A stretch of DNA of 64,000 nt, from NCBI GenBank assembly GCA_016722375.1, contig JADKJG010000002.1, positions 248,001 to 312,000 on the forward strand. Direction: 5' to 3'. The translations under genes and the position numbers were made by a program. The stretch's first letter is position 1, and every line of letters starts with the position of its first letter. The notes below the pieces were generated by a model that ran no database searches, was not told the DNA's origin, and saw only the letters and a list, made by a program, of their open reading frames with translations. The DNA is from Bacteroidota bacterium (lineage in GTDB: Bacteria > Bacteroidota > Bacteroidia > Chitinophagales > LD1). Positions 7,579 through 16,942 of the stretch are shown in pieces.

Positions 7579-10500
7579 TTGAAAAGTCGCGTGCTTAGAA
7601 TTTTACTGATTGTTGGTTTAGTGCTGGTGGTACTGGTGGCGGGCTTTTACTTTGCCATTCAGCAACAGAGTGTACAAACTTTTCTGGCACAGCGCGCTAC
7701 CGATATGCTTTCTAATTCCTTAGACACGAAGGTTTCGATAGAACGGGTGAAGATTAAGTTCTTCACCCGCGCTGAGTTGGTCAACTTTTATATGGAAGAT
7801 CATCAAATGGATGCGATGATTTATACCAAGCGATTGGAAGTGAGTTTTTCGGCCTTTGAATTGTTTAATAAGAAAATCAAGGTTAAAAGCCTGTTGCTTG
7901 ATGGGGGGCAATTGTTTTTGCATAAAGATTCCTTAAGCGGAAAACTGAACATAGAGGAGTTGTTTAGCTCGTTTCAATCAAAACAGAATAAAAAGGATAC
8001 GACATCAGGTGGAGTTAAATGGGATGTTGATTTAGATGAGGCGAATTTGAGCCGAGTCAGCTTTAGATACCTTGATGACCAAGCGGGTTCTGATGTAGTG
8101 GTTCATATCGGAAAAGCAGAAATAGCGGTTAACCAGATTGATCTTAAAAAGAAATGGATTGACATTCATTCTCTTCATTTCGATAGCGTGCAAGTGGCGA
8201 TGGGACAGATGAAGTACAAGAAGGAGAAAGTGGATTCTGTAAATGCAATTCACTTTCTGAAAGATGGTCTGAAAATTAAGTACGATGAATTGCTCATTAC
8301 CAATTCATCTTTCCGCATAGATGACCTGCGCAATGATTCTATTTTACCTAAAGGAATTGATTTCAAACATCTTCATGTGACTGATATTTACTTGTTAGCA
8401 AAAGATGGATTGGTAGATGCGGATACAATCACCACAAGTATTCGTCGCCTTTCAGCCAAGGAACGCAGTGGTTTCACGCTGGAAAGTCTGAGTACCGAAG
8501 CGCGAATATCTGTAAACGGCTTAACGTTTGACAAGTTGAATATTAAGACCCCGAATAGTGAAATCAAAAACTATCTCAGTTTCCGCTTTCAGGAGTTCAA
8601 TGACTTTGGGGATTTTTTAAACAAGGTTCGCATCAAGACTCAGCTTAAAGGAACTAAGTTCTCTTTGAAAGATTTGAATTATTTTCTCCGAACTCTGGAT
8701 GCGGTGGAACACAATCGGCTGTATATAAGTGGTGAGATTGACGGCAGGGTGAACAACCTGAAAGGCAGAGGTATTGAGATACGGATGGGCAACAGCACAT
8801 TTTTTCAGGGAAATTTTTATACACGAGGATTACCGGATATTTATGAAACCTCATTGAACCTTCGGGTTGATCGCTTAGCAACCACCGCGGATGACCTCAA
8901 ACGTATTTTCCCTAAATTAAAGACGCCGGATAATTTGCAAACTCTTGGCTTGATTTATTACTCAGGGTCATTAGATGGGTTTGTCACGGACTTTGTTTCT
9001 ACCGGAAAACTGGTTACCTCTATCGGTAATGCTACCACGGATGTCAATTTTAAGTACAACCCGAAAAAGAATCGGGCGAGTTATCGTGGCGATCTAGCTT
9101 TAAATGAATTTGATTTGGGGAAATACTTTCGTGATGAAGTAAATTTGGGAAAGGTTTCCCTTAAAGGTAAAATGACAGGAGTTGGGCTCACTTTAGAAAG
9201 CCTGAGAGATAGTATTGATGGTCAAATCTCAAGTATTCAATTCAGAGGGCATGATTATCGGGATATTTTGATTTCAGGTTTGGTGGTTCAAAAGTCGTTT
9301 AGTGGCACCCTGAAAATTAGAGATGAATACCTTGACATGGATTTTAATGGGAAAGCTGTTCTGACCGATTCAATGCCAAACTATGATTTTAAAGCTACGG
9401 TACGAAAAGCCATGCTTCAACCTTTGAATCTATCCAAAGCAAATATCAGCGTGGCGGGTCAAATGGATGCAAATATTGAAGGAAACAACTTTGACAATTT
9501 GAATGGCAAAATAAATCTTAGCGATGTAAAACTTACCAGGGATGACCTTCAGGCTGAGGTCAAGAAAATCTTGATTGAGGCTACGTCCGGCAACGGAAGA
9601 CAAAAGAAGTTAACTCTGGACGCTGACTTTGCAGAAGCAGAAATTGAGGGACATTTCAATTTCTCAGAATTGCCAGGGGTGTTTAAGGGCTTTGTCAATA
9701 GTGTATTCCCAAATGTGTTTGATAATATCCCAGACAATACTTCCGTTCAGGACTTCAAAGCTGACATACGGATTTATGACCCTCAAGAATTGCCTCAAAT
9801 ATTTTCTCCAAGCTTTAAAAAAATTATACAAACACAAGTTAACTTAGATTTCAACAGTTCTACTAATCATTTTAAATCAAACGGGCGCCTGACGGAGGCA
9901 GAGTGGAATGGCTATCGAATCAAGGGAATGAATTTGAACACCCAATCTGATAACGGGGTGTTTGATTTCAATGTCTCGGTTGATAAAATTTATAATAAGG
10001 ACAGCCTGATAATTGATACGCTAAATGTTTTTGCTAAAACAGAAGAAAAAAATATCCGATGTGGTTTATTAGTACGTGATAAGAATAATTACAACTATGC
10101 TGATATGCTTGCCTTTATTACTCCTTATTCGGATGGAGTTACCTTAAGGCTGGATCCTTCGGACATAAAATTGGGGAACTATCATTGGTATTTTAATAGC
10201 GAAAACCTGATTAAAATTCAAGGTAAGAAGATTACAACGAACAACCTGGTATTCAGAACAGAGGAACAAAAGGTCTTTATAAACAGCTATCTAAAAAATG
10301 ATACCTCTACTTCAATAAAAATTATTTTGGACAATACTGATTTGGGCGACTTTACCGGAATATTTACCTCGAAAATGAAAGATTTGAAGGGGGCTATGAA
10401 TGGTAAACTGGCTATAGAAGATGTTTTCTATAAGCCAACGGTATATGCAGACTTAGTAGTAGATGAGTTTACTCTAGGAGATGAGCTTGTAGGAGATGTG

Positions 10501-12390
10501 AATATTGAGATGAAACTTGATTCTTCCTCCAAGAAAATATGGGTTAATTCATCTGTAAAAAGTGTGAACAACAATATTGATATAGATGGATATGTTTCAA
10601 TTGACCCAGAACGTCCCGATATTCAATTAAAGATGGATGCGTCACGTATTGGGCTTAACTTCCTTAACTATCCATTCTTTGATAAATATGTAAAAGGCTG
10701 CCGGGGCTATGTTACTGCTAAGTTGCAGGTAAAAGGGACCGTGAGCAAGCCTATATTAACAGGTAGTGTATTATTGGTGGACGATACGGTAACAGTTGCT
10801 TACCTTAATACGGCTTACAGAGTTAAAAATCAAAGGGTCATTTTAGATGAGCACGGTTTTAACCTCAATGGAATTACGGTTTATGATATGAAAAATGCGC
10901 CGATTGTAGCTGAGGGGAGAATTAACCACGAAAGTTTCCGTGACTTTGCTCTTGACTTGTACGTTGATGTTAGAGAAAGAGCACAATTTTTAAACACTAC
11001 AGCCAAACAAAGCCCCAATTTTTACGGCATAGCTTACGGCACCGGAAATATCCGATTCTCAGGTCTAATTAATAATCCTGAAATTGTCGCAAATGCAGAG
11101 ACTGGATTGGGCACCTATTGCGGGTTGCCGATTAATTCGAGCTTTGAAACCAATCGTTATACCTTCTACCGTTTCGAGGATACAAAGCACAGTAACCAAC
11201 CTGCACTTGCCGATAAAAAGCCAAAATTGAATGGTTTGGATTTTACTTTGAACCTTACTGCAACTCCGGATGCGCGGTTGGATATAATACTAGATCCGGT
11301 GGCGGGAGATATGCTGACCACTTATGGCACCGGAACAATTAAGATTCATATCCCAAGGAATGGTAACACAGCTATTTATGGTGACTATGAAGTTTCGAGA
11401 GGAAATTATCTCTTCACCTTGCAAAGTGTAGTCAATAAAAGGTTCGAATTAAATAGCGGTGGTACGATTAAATTCAACGGAGAAGTTTATAAGGCGGGGT
11501 TGAACTTAAATGCTGTATATGATGTTCGAAGTTCTGTTTCCGACCTGATTGATGACTTAATTAATAATGATGTTCAATTAACCAATGTAGCCCGCGGAAG
11601 GATTCCGGTGAAACTATTGCTAAACCTGACTGGACCTCTAGAACAGCCGAATATTGGATTTGATATAAGAGTGATGGATGCCGACCTTGCAATCCGTGGA
11701 TATGTTGAACAGAAGCTAATGTTACTTAAAAACAATCCTGCTGAATTGAACAAGCAAGTATTTGGACTTTTGGTAATGAACAAGTTTCTTCCGGGATCCT
11801 CATCGGCCTCAAGTTTTATCGGCACTCCAAGCGGTTTGGGTGGAACGGCGGCAAACACTGTAAGCGAATTTCTATCCTCTCAACTCTCCAATTACCTTGG
11901 AGACTTATTGAGTTATACCGGTAATTCAGATTTATCAAACTTAAGCATCAACTTAAATTATCGTCAATATGATCCTACAAGTAGTACTTCAACTACTGGT
12001 GGCATTGATACACGTAGAGAACTTCAGTTGGCCTTATCTCAAAGATTATTGAACAATCGTTTAAGTATTAATGCGGGAGGCAATCTTGATTTTGGCAATA
12101 ACCCAAGCGGTGTGGAAAGAAATGTCATTCCTACAGGCGATTTTCAGATTGAATATTCGCTTACCCCTGATGGAAGATGGAAGGCTAAAGCATACAATCG
12201 AACTAATTATGATTACTTCAATTCTCGAAATAGCAATCGTACAGGGATTGGGATTGCGTATAGAAGAGAATTTGATAACCCGGCTGATTTGTTTAAGAGA
12301 AGAAAGTTGCTTAAAACTAAAGCGGTGCCGGTTGATAACGTGAACATTCCTCCTCCGGTTCTAAATGATTCTAGTATCATTTCCCCTTAA
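7579..12390 (+). CDS. tamB: TamB-like translocation/assembly module protein (DUF490)
   Basis: 1603 residues. TamB is an inner-membrane-anchored, AsmA-like bridge protein linked to outer-membrane protein assembly and phospholipid transport. One membrane segment (about residues 7-27) is followed by a very long run of beta-strand-rich sequence, as expected for the beta-taco fold, with an AsmA-like N-part (RVKIKFFTRAELVNFYMED). The C-terminal part has the typical DARLDIILDPVAGDML and GDYEVSRGNYLFTLQ segments and a Gly/Ser-rich LPGSS region. The start is TTG, chosen because a stop lies five codons upstream and AG-rich sequence precedes it. It is divergent from tsaD. Confidence 0.88.
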   Translation: MKSRVLRILLIVGLVLVVLVAGFYFAIQQQSVQTFLAQRATDMLSNSLDTKVSIERVKIKFFTRAELVNFYMEDHQMDAMIYTKRLEVSFSAFELFNKKIKVKSLLLDGGQLFLHKDSLSGKLNIEELFSSFQSKQNKKDTTSGGVKWDVDLDEANLSRVSFRYLDDQAGSDVVVHIGKAEIAVNQIDLKKKWIDIHSLHFDSVQVAMGQMKYKKEKVDSVNAIHFLKDGLKIKYDELLITNSSFRIDDLRNDSILPKGIDFKHLHVTDIYLLAKDGLVDADTITTSIRRLSAKERSGFTLESLSTEARISVNGLTFDKLNIKTPNSEIKNYLSFRFQEFNDFGDFLNKVRIKTQLKGTKFSLKDLNYFLRTLDAVEHNRLYISGEIDGRVNNLKGRGIEIRMGNSTFFQGNFYTRGLPDIYETSLNLRVDRLATTADDLKRIFPKLKTPDNLQTLGLIYYSGSLDGFVTDFVSTGKLVTSIGNATTDVNFKYNPKKNRASYRGDLALNEFDLGKYFRDEVNLGKVSLKGKMTGVGLTLESLRDSIDGQISSIQFRGHDYRDILISGLVVQKSFSGTLKIRDEYLDMDFNGKAVLTDSMPNYDFKATVRKAMLQPLNLSKANISVAGQMDANIEGNNFDNLNGKINLSDVKLTRDDLQAEVKKILIEATSGNGRQKKLTLDADFAEAEIEGHFNFSELPGVFKGFVNSVFPNVFDNIPDNTSVQDFKADIRIYDPQELPQIFSPSFKKIIQTQVNLDFNSSTNHFKSNGRLTEAEWNGYRIKGMNLNTQSDNGVFDFNVSVDKIYNKDSLIIDTLNVFAKTEEKNIRCGLLVRDKNNYNYADMLAFITPYSDGVTLRLDPSDIKLGNYHWYFNSENLIKIQGKKITTNNLVFRTEEQKVFINSYLKNDTSTSIKIILDNTDLGDFTGIFTSKMKDLKGAMNGKLAIEDVFYKPTVYADLVVDEFTLGDELVGDVNIEMKLDSSSKKIWVNSSVKSVNNNIDIDGYVSIDPERPDIQLKMDASRIGLNFLNYPFFDKYVKGCRGYVTAKLQVKGTVSKPILTGSVLLVDDTVTVAYLNTAYRVKNQRVILDEHGFNLNGITVYDMKNAPIVAEGRINHESFRDFALDLYVDVRERAQFLNTTAKQSPNFYGIAYGTGNIRFSGLINNPEIVANAETGLGTYCGLPINSSFETNRYTFYRFEDTKHSNQPALADKKPKLNGLDFTLNLTATPDARLDIILDPVAGDMLTTYGTGTIKIHIPRNGNTAIYGDYEVSRGNYLFTLQSVVNKRFELNSGGTIKFNGEVYKAGLNLNAVYDVRSSVSDLIDDLINNDVQLTNVARGRIPVKLLLNLTGPLEQPNIGFDIRVMDADLAIRGYVEQKLMLLKNNPAELNKQVFGLLVMNKFLPGSSSASSFIGTPSGLGGTAANTVSEFLSSQLSNYLGDLLSYTGNSDLSNLSINLNYRQYDPTSSTSTTGGIDTRRELQLALSQRLLNNRLSINAGGNLDFGNNPSGVERNVIPTGDFQIEYSLTPDGRWKAKAYNRTNYDYFNSRNSNRTGIGIAYRREFDNPADLFKRRKLLKTKAVPVDNVNIPPPVLNDSSIISP

Positions 12391-12411
12391 TCTTTTCGTT
12401 GTGAGATCGCC

Positions 12412-13653
12412 TCACTTGTTGAGAGCGATAGATATTTCCATCAGCACCTTTTGGGTGCCGCCGGTTCTCTCTAACACATAGTCTCTATTTGATCTGAATT
12501 GAAAAGTTTCCTTGGGATCGCCTATTAATCTGGAAATTATTTTCAACAGTTCTGAATCAGATGAAACCGAAAAGGCCCCGCCTCTATTGATTAGTTCTAT
12601 TGCTTCTAACGATTTTTGATAGCGAGGGCCCCAAAAGATGGGTACACCTTGAACTGCAACTTCCAATACATTGTGAACCCCAACATTAAAGCCTCCGCCG
12701 ACATAGACGAAATCACCATATTGATAAAGCGATGCCAAATCACCGATACTATCCACGATCAACACTTCACTTGAATCAGCGGTTAGTTCGTTGAGGTCGG
12801 AAAACAAAACAGAATAAGCCAGAATTTTCTTTTGCAACTCGGAGATACTAGCAGAATCAATTTCATGAGGAGCAATGATGAATTTGCATCCCTTTAATTG
12901 TTTACCATTTATAACAGACAAAATAAGTTGCTCATCCCTTTTCCAGGTACTTCCTGCAATAACTACCTTTTTATCACCCTTAAATCTTTCAACCAGAGAG
13001 TAAGACCTCCTTTCATCTACAATTTGTTTCACACGGTCAAAACGGGTGTCAAGACAAACCTCTGAGGGAACAGAAATTGTCTTTAAAAGATCAACTGAAT
13101 CTTCACTTTGAACCAATATTTTCGAAAACATATTCAACATTTGCCGAAATATAGCTCCGTACCATTTAAAGAATACCTGCTCTCTTCGAAAAATAGAAGA
13201 GAAAAGAATTGTTGGAATATTTCGACGCTTTAGTTCATTCAAGTAATGAAACCAAAACTCATATTTGACAAATAGCGAAACATCAGGCTTAGCCCAATCT
13301 AAAAACATCTTTGCCCCCGTTTTAGTATCCAGTGGTAGATAAACAACGGCATCTACACAATTATAATTCTTTCTTACCTCATAACCGGATGGGGAAAAGA
13401 AAGAGAGAATTAGTAGATCATCAGGGTGATTACCGCCCCAATTTTCTATAACCGGTCGTGCCTGTTCAAACTCACCTAAAGAGGCGCAATGAAACCAGAT
13501 CCTTTTACCCTTTTTTTCGGGGAGGCTATGCAGCTCTATTTTTCTTCCTGCAACCCATTGTTTAGCCTTATCACTAAAAGGAGAAGCAAGTTGTATGGTT
13601 ACGCCATATACATAAATAGCCATATCATAAATTAAAAGACTGAAGCGGTTCAT
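12412..13653 (-). CDS. waaA: 3-deoxy-D-manno-octulosonic acid (Kdo) transferase
   Basis: Adds Kdo to lipid A precursor at the inner membrane, so the cell makes LPS. 413 residues, normal for WaaA/KdtA. The N-terminal hydrophobic stretch is followed by FHCASLGEFEQARP with the catalytic Glu at about 61, then a GT-B fold with VIAGSTWKRDEQ (about residue 232), VYVGGGFNVGVHNVLE and VPIFWGPRYQ in the C-terminal nucleotide-sugar domain. It is convergent with tamB, with only 21 bp between the stops. Confidence 0.93.
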   Translation of the reverse strand: MNRFSLLIYDMAIYVYGVTIQLASPFSDKAKQWVAGRKIELHSLPEKKGKRIWFHCASLGEFEQARPVIENWGGNHPDDLLILSFFSPSGYEVRKNYNCVDAVVYLPLDTKTGAKMFLDWAKPDVSLFVKYEFWFHYLNELKRRNIPTILFSSIFRREQVFFKWYGAIFRQMLNMFSKILVQSEDSVDLLKTISVPSEVCLDTRFDRVKQIVDERRSYSLVERFKGDKKVVIAGSTWKRDEQLILSVINGKQLKGCKFIIAPHEIDSASISELQKKILAYSVLFSDLNELTADSSEVLIVDSIGDLASLYQYGDFVYVGGGFNVGVHNVLEVAVQGVPIFWGPRYQKSLEAIELINRGGAFSVSSDSELLKIISRLIGDPKETFQFRSNRDYVLERTGGTQKVLMEISIALNK

Positions 13654-13815
13654 TCGGATAAAAACTAGAAATTAGTTGCTATTACTATAAAGTAGATTCT
13701 TGAGGATGTCTTTTGCTATGGTAAAAATTAACCGCCTTTTCGATAAAATGTTGGTTTCAAACTTGTTTTTAGATACAGTTCATTGAGTAGCTATCAACTT
13801 AGGTTAAGTAGTAGG

Positions 13816-14259
13816 TCAAAAAGTGCTTTTTAGTAATCCCCACAAAACCGCTTTCTCGGCTTCATTATTTTCCAATTTTGAAGGATGGGACGTAACCAAT
13901 ACCTTCATTCCAAAAAAATCATAAACTTTATGTTTATCAAGGGGCAATGCGTTTCGACCGATAGGTATGTTGCCTAATATCAAAATTAATTCTGGAGAAT
14001 ATACTCTTTGTATCTCACCCGAAGAATTTTTTTGTCCGTTGCCAGAATAAAGAAAAACCACTTCATCCTCTTGAAACTTACAGGCTCTTACTAATTTGTC
14101 CAGCATAGTTTTAGCGGTGGTAGTCAAATCCTGTTCTGGCGATTCGCAAAGCAACACCAATCGTTTGGATGTTTTAGAGACGCTACAATCATTTGCGTAG
14201 GTAAGGCGATAAACTTTATCTTTAGAAAATAGCCCCCTTGTTTCGATTAGTTGAATCAT
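13816..14259 (-). CDS. Unknown small protein, possibly related to DNA polymerase III psi / UDG-like fold
   Basis: 147 residues, soluble, no signal peptide. I do not recognise it firmly. The second half, LILILGNIPIGRNALP followed by VLVTSHPSKLENNEAEKAVLW, resembles the end of uracil-DNA-glycosylase-like folds and the replication subunit psi (HolD), where a HPS/HPA motif precedes a helix with a conserved Lys and Trp. This is pattern memory, not proof. It stands alone between waaA (minus) and ilvE (plus). The 162 bp before waaA are AT-rich with no visible feature. Confidence 0.6.
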   Translation of the reverse strand: MIQLIETRGLFSKDKVYRLTYANDCSVSKTSKRLVLLCESPEQDLTTTAKTMLDKLVRACKFQEDEVVFLYSGNGQKNSSGEIQRVYSPELILILGNIPIGRNALPLDKHKVYDFFGMKVLVTSHPSKLENNEAEKAVLWGLLKSTF

Positions 14260-14322
14260 TTTGAGTTGTGAAATGAAGGTTTAAAAATAACAGAACTATA
14301 GGGAAAAAACCGGAATTTATTC

Positions 14323-14330
14323 TATTTTTG
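14323..14330 (+). promoter_or_regulatory. Candidate -7 box for ilvE
   Basis: TATTTTTG fits TAnnTTTG and lies 34 bp before the preferred ilvE start. No clear TTG is seen at the expected spacing upstream. Confidence 0.35.
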
Positions 14331-14364
14331 TTCGGAACGAGCAATTGGCTTAAAGTTATTGATT

Positions 14365-15450
14365 ATGAGTTACAAAATAAGCGTAGAAAGGATAAAGAAA
14401 TCAGGGATTGATCAGGTGGATTTCAACAACCTTCCTTTTGGCAAACACTTTTCTGACCACATGTTTGTGGCCGATTATGAAAACGGAGAATGGGGAAACT
14501 GTAAAATAGTTCCGTTTGGAGAGATATCTATTCATCCAGCGCTCTCTTCGCTACACTATGGGCAGTCTATTTTTGAAGGAATTAAGGCGGAAAAAGACCC
14601 TGATGGGATTCCGGTGATATTTCGGCCTTTGAAAAGCGTAAACCGATTTAATATTTCGGCTGATCGTATGGCCATGCCGGAAGTGCCAGAAGAACTCTTT
14701 ATGAGTGCTTTAGACAAACTACTGACTGTGGACCGCGATTGGATTCCTACTTCGACCGGTTCATCTTTATATATACGGCCATTTATGTTTGCCTCAGAAA
14801 AGTTTATTGGTATCAAGGCAGGGGAGCATTTTCGATTTATGATTTTTACTTCCCCAGTGGGGGTTTATTATGACCGCCCGGTGAAGGTATTTATACATGA
14901 CAAATATATCAGAGCTTTTCCTGGTGGGGCCGGATATGCTAAATGTGCCGGAAATTATGGAGCAGCTATGATGCCGATGCGCGAAGTTCAGAAGATGGGC
15001 TATGACCAGATTCTTTGGTTAGACGGCATTCACCACCGCTACCTACAGGAAATTGGCACCATGAATGTTTTTGTGATTATTGATGGAGTGCTGATCACCC
15101 CATCATTAGAGCAGGGTACTATTCTAGATGGCATCACCCGCGATAGTATTATAAAGTTGGCAGAGGACGAGGGCTATGTAGTACAAGAGCGCGAGATTGC
15201 GGTAGATGAAGTTATCAACGCTTATCATGAGGGCAAACTTGAAGATATGTTTGGAAGCGGAACGGCTGCTGTCCTTTCACAGATAGGGGAGTTTCATTAT
15301 AAAGGTGAAAATTATGTATTGCCTCCGTTGGAAGGACGTGAAATATCGAATAAGCTAAAAGCTCGGCTTACTTCTATTAAATCAGGTCAGGCAGAGGACG
15401 TATTTGGTTGGTTGCACCGTGTACCGGTTTCCTCGCACGTTAGCCTTTAA
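14365..15450 (+). CDS. ilvE: Branched-chain amino acid aminotransferase (class IV)
   Basis: PLP enzyme for the last step of Val, Leu and Ile synthesis. 361 residues, the length of the longer bacterial/eukaryotic-like BCAT group. The HYGQSIFEGIKA segment (about 64-75), the PLP lysine in GYAKCAGNYGAAM (about residue 193) and the late IGTMNVFVI / TILDGITRDSI motifs are all present. An in-frame TTG at 14359 lies just upstream, but ATG at 14365 is the more likely start. No other ilv or leu genes are in the window. Confidence 0.93.
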   Translation: MSYKISVERIKKSGIDQVDFNNLPFGKHFSDHMFVADYENGEWGNCKIVPFGEISIHPALSSLHYGQSIFEGIKAEKDPDGIPVIFRPLKSVNRFNISADRMAMPEVPEELFMSALDKLLTVDRDWIPTSTGSSLYIRPFMFASEKFIGIKAGEHFRFMIFTSPVGVYYDRPVKVFIHDKYIRAFPGGAGYAKCAGNYGAAMMPMREVQKMGYDQILWLDGIHHRYLQEIGTMNVFVIIDGVLITPSLEQGTILDGITRDSIIKLAEDEGYVVQEREIAVDEVINAYHEGKLEDMFGSGTAAVLSQIGEFHYKGENYVLPPLEGREISNKLKARLTSIKSGQAEDVFGWLHRVPVSSHVSL

Positions 15451-15478
15451 TATCCTACTTCTTTATAAGCGATTGAGG

Positions 15479-16873
15479 TTAATAGCCTAAAATCTTCATC
15501 ATGCTTTCTGCGCTTTGCTCTTCGGCAAATACTTTATAGGTAAAGTCTCCTTTTTTCTTTTCATCCACCAGAATATGTGGCGGTGATGGAAGCAGACAAT
15601 GCTTAATCCCTCCATAGCCGCTCAACGTATCTTGGTACGCTCCGGTATTGAAAAAGCCGATATGAAGTTTTTCGCCCTGTTTAATCTTAGGAAGATAAAC
15701 CTGATTGATATGGGCATCAGAATTATAATAATCACCGACATCGCAGGTAATCCCTCCTAGATTCACGTGCTTGTATTCATCTTCCCATTTATTGATGGGC
15801 AACATGATAAAGCGTTGAGATAGGCCCCAAATATCGGGCAGGCTGTTCATCAATGATCCGTCTAGCATGTACCATGTTTCGCGGTCATTTTGATTCTTCA
15901 CACCCAGAACGCTAAATAATACGCAACCACTCTCTCCCACAGTATAGCTTCCAAATTCGGTAAAAATATCCGGCTCTTCTACTCCTTCATTGTTGCAGGT
16001 GGTCTTTATCTGCGATATGATTTCGTTAATCATATACTCATAATCGAAATCAGCGGCCAGTGAATGCTTAATGGGCATGCCACCGCCGAGATTGAGCGCA
16101 GTTAATTCAGGACAAACCTTTTTAAGGTCGCAATAGACCCCCAAGGCTTTGTGAAATTCTGTCCAGTAATAGTTTACATCCTTGATTCCGGTATCAATGA
16201 AGAAGTGAAGCATCTTCATTTTGAGAAAAGGATGGTTCTTTATTTTTTGTTCATAGTAGGGAACAATGTCATTATACCGAATACCAAGTCGGGAAGTATA
16301 AAATTCATATTTCGGTTCCTCCTCTGCTGCAATACGCATCCCGATATTCATGGGGCCGGTGATAGCCGAATACTTGTCAGCTTCATCTAAGTTATCCATT
16401 ATGGGAATGATATTCTTATAACCGTTATTAAAGGCCTCTACAATCTTCGCTACATAGCCATCTGGTTTGAAACCGTTGCAGATGATATAACCCTCCTTCT
16501 TAAGTTTCTTTTTCTCCTCCAGCTTTTTAATCAATTCAAAGTCAAAGGCGGAGGATGTTTCGATAAAGACTTTGTTTTTCAGGGCTTCCTCCAGCACAAA
16601 AGAAAAGTGGGAGCTTTTGGTGCAATAGCAATAATGGTAGTCGCCGGCATAATTGTTATTGGCAATAGCTGAATTAAAAAGTCTCCGGGCCTTTTGAATC
16701 TGCTGCGAAATCTTCGGTAAATATGTCACACGCAGAGGGGTGCCATATCGCTTGATAATATCCATCATCGGAAGATCATTCCAGAAAAGAGTGCCTTTTT
16801 CTTCTTTGAAATCCCTTTGAGGGAAGTCGAAGGTTTGCGTAATGAGATCGCGGTATTTCTGTCGTTTAGTCAT
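15479..16873 (-). CDS. speA: Orn/DAP/Arg decarboxylase family protein, probable arginine decarboxylase
   Basis: 464 residues with the alanine-racemase-like PLP barrel: the PLP lysine is in YCYCTKSSHF (about K86) and the phosphate-binding glycines in LNLGGGMPI (about 268). C-terminal features are GGITCDVGDYYN with the second-subunit Cys/Asp and FNTGAYQD. The arginine rather than lysine or ornithine substrate is inferred from resemblance to the SpeA-like proteins of Bacteroidota. The protein is shorter than E. coli SpeA (about 658 residues). It is divergent from argS, 69 bp away, so the two may share a control region. Confidence 0.75.
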   Translation of the reverse strand: MTKRQKYRDLITQTFDFPQRDFKEEKGTLFWNDLPMMDIIKRYGTPLRVTYLPKISQQIQKARRLFNSAIANNNYAGDYHYCYCTKSSHFSFVLEEALKNKVFIETSSAFDFELIKKLEEKKKLKKEGYIICNGFKPDGYVAKIVEAFNNGYKNIIPIMDNLDEADKYSAITGPMNIGMRIAAEEEPKYEFYTSRLGIRYNDIVPYYEQKIKNHPFLKMKMLHFFIDTGIKDVNYYWTEFHKALGVYCDLKKVCPELTALNLGGGMPIKHSLAADFDYEYMINEIISQIKTTCNNEGVEEPDIFTEFGSYTVGESGCVLFSVLGVKNQNDRETWYMLDGSLMNSLPDIWGLSQRFIMLPINKWEDEYKHVNLGGITCDVGDYYNSDAHINQVYLPKIKQGEKLHIGFFNTGAYQDTLSGYGGIKHCLLPSPPHILVDEKKKGDFTYKVFAEEQSAESMMKILGY

Positions 16874-16942
16874 GAACCGGTTAAATTGCGGCGAAAATAT
16901 AATTTAGACGCGACATTGAGCCGTAAATAATACAACCTGAAA

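Noticed and set aside
11440..11460. GGTTCGAAT as a tRNA T-loop
   Set aside because: It lies inside tamB, and no cloverleaf can be drawn around it.
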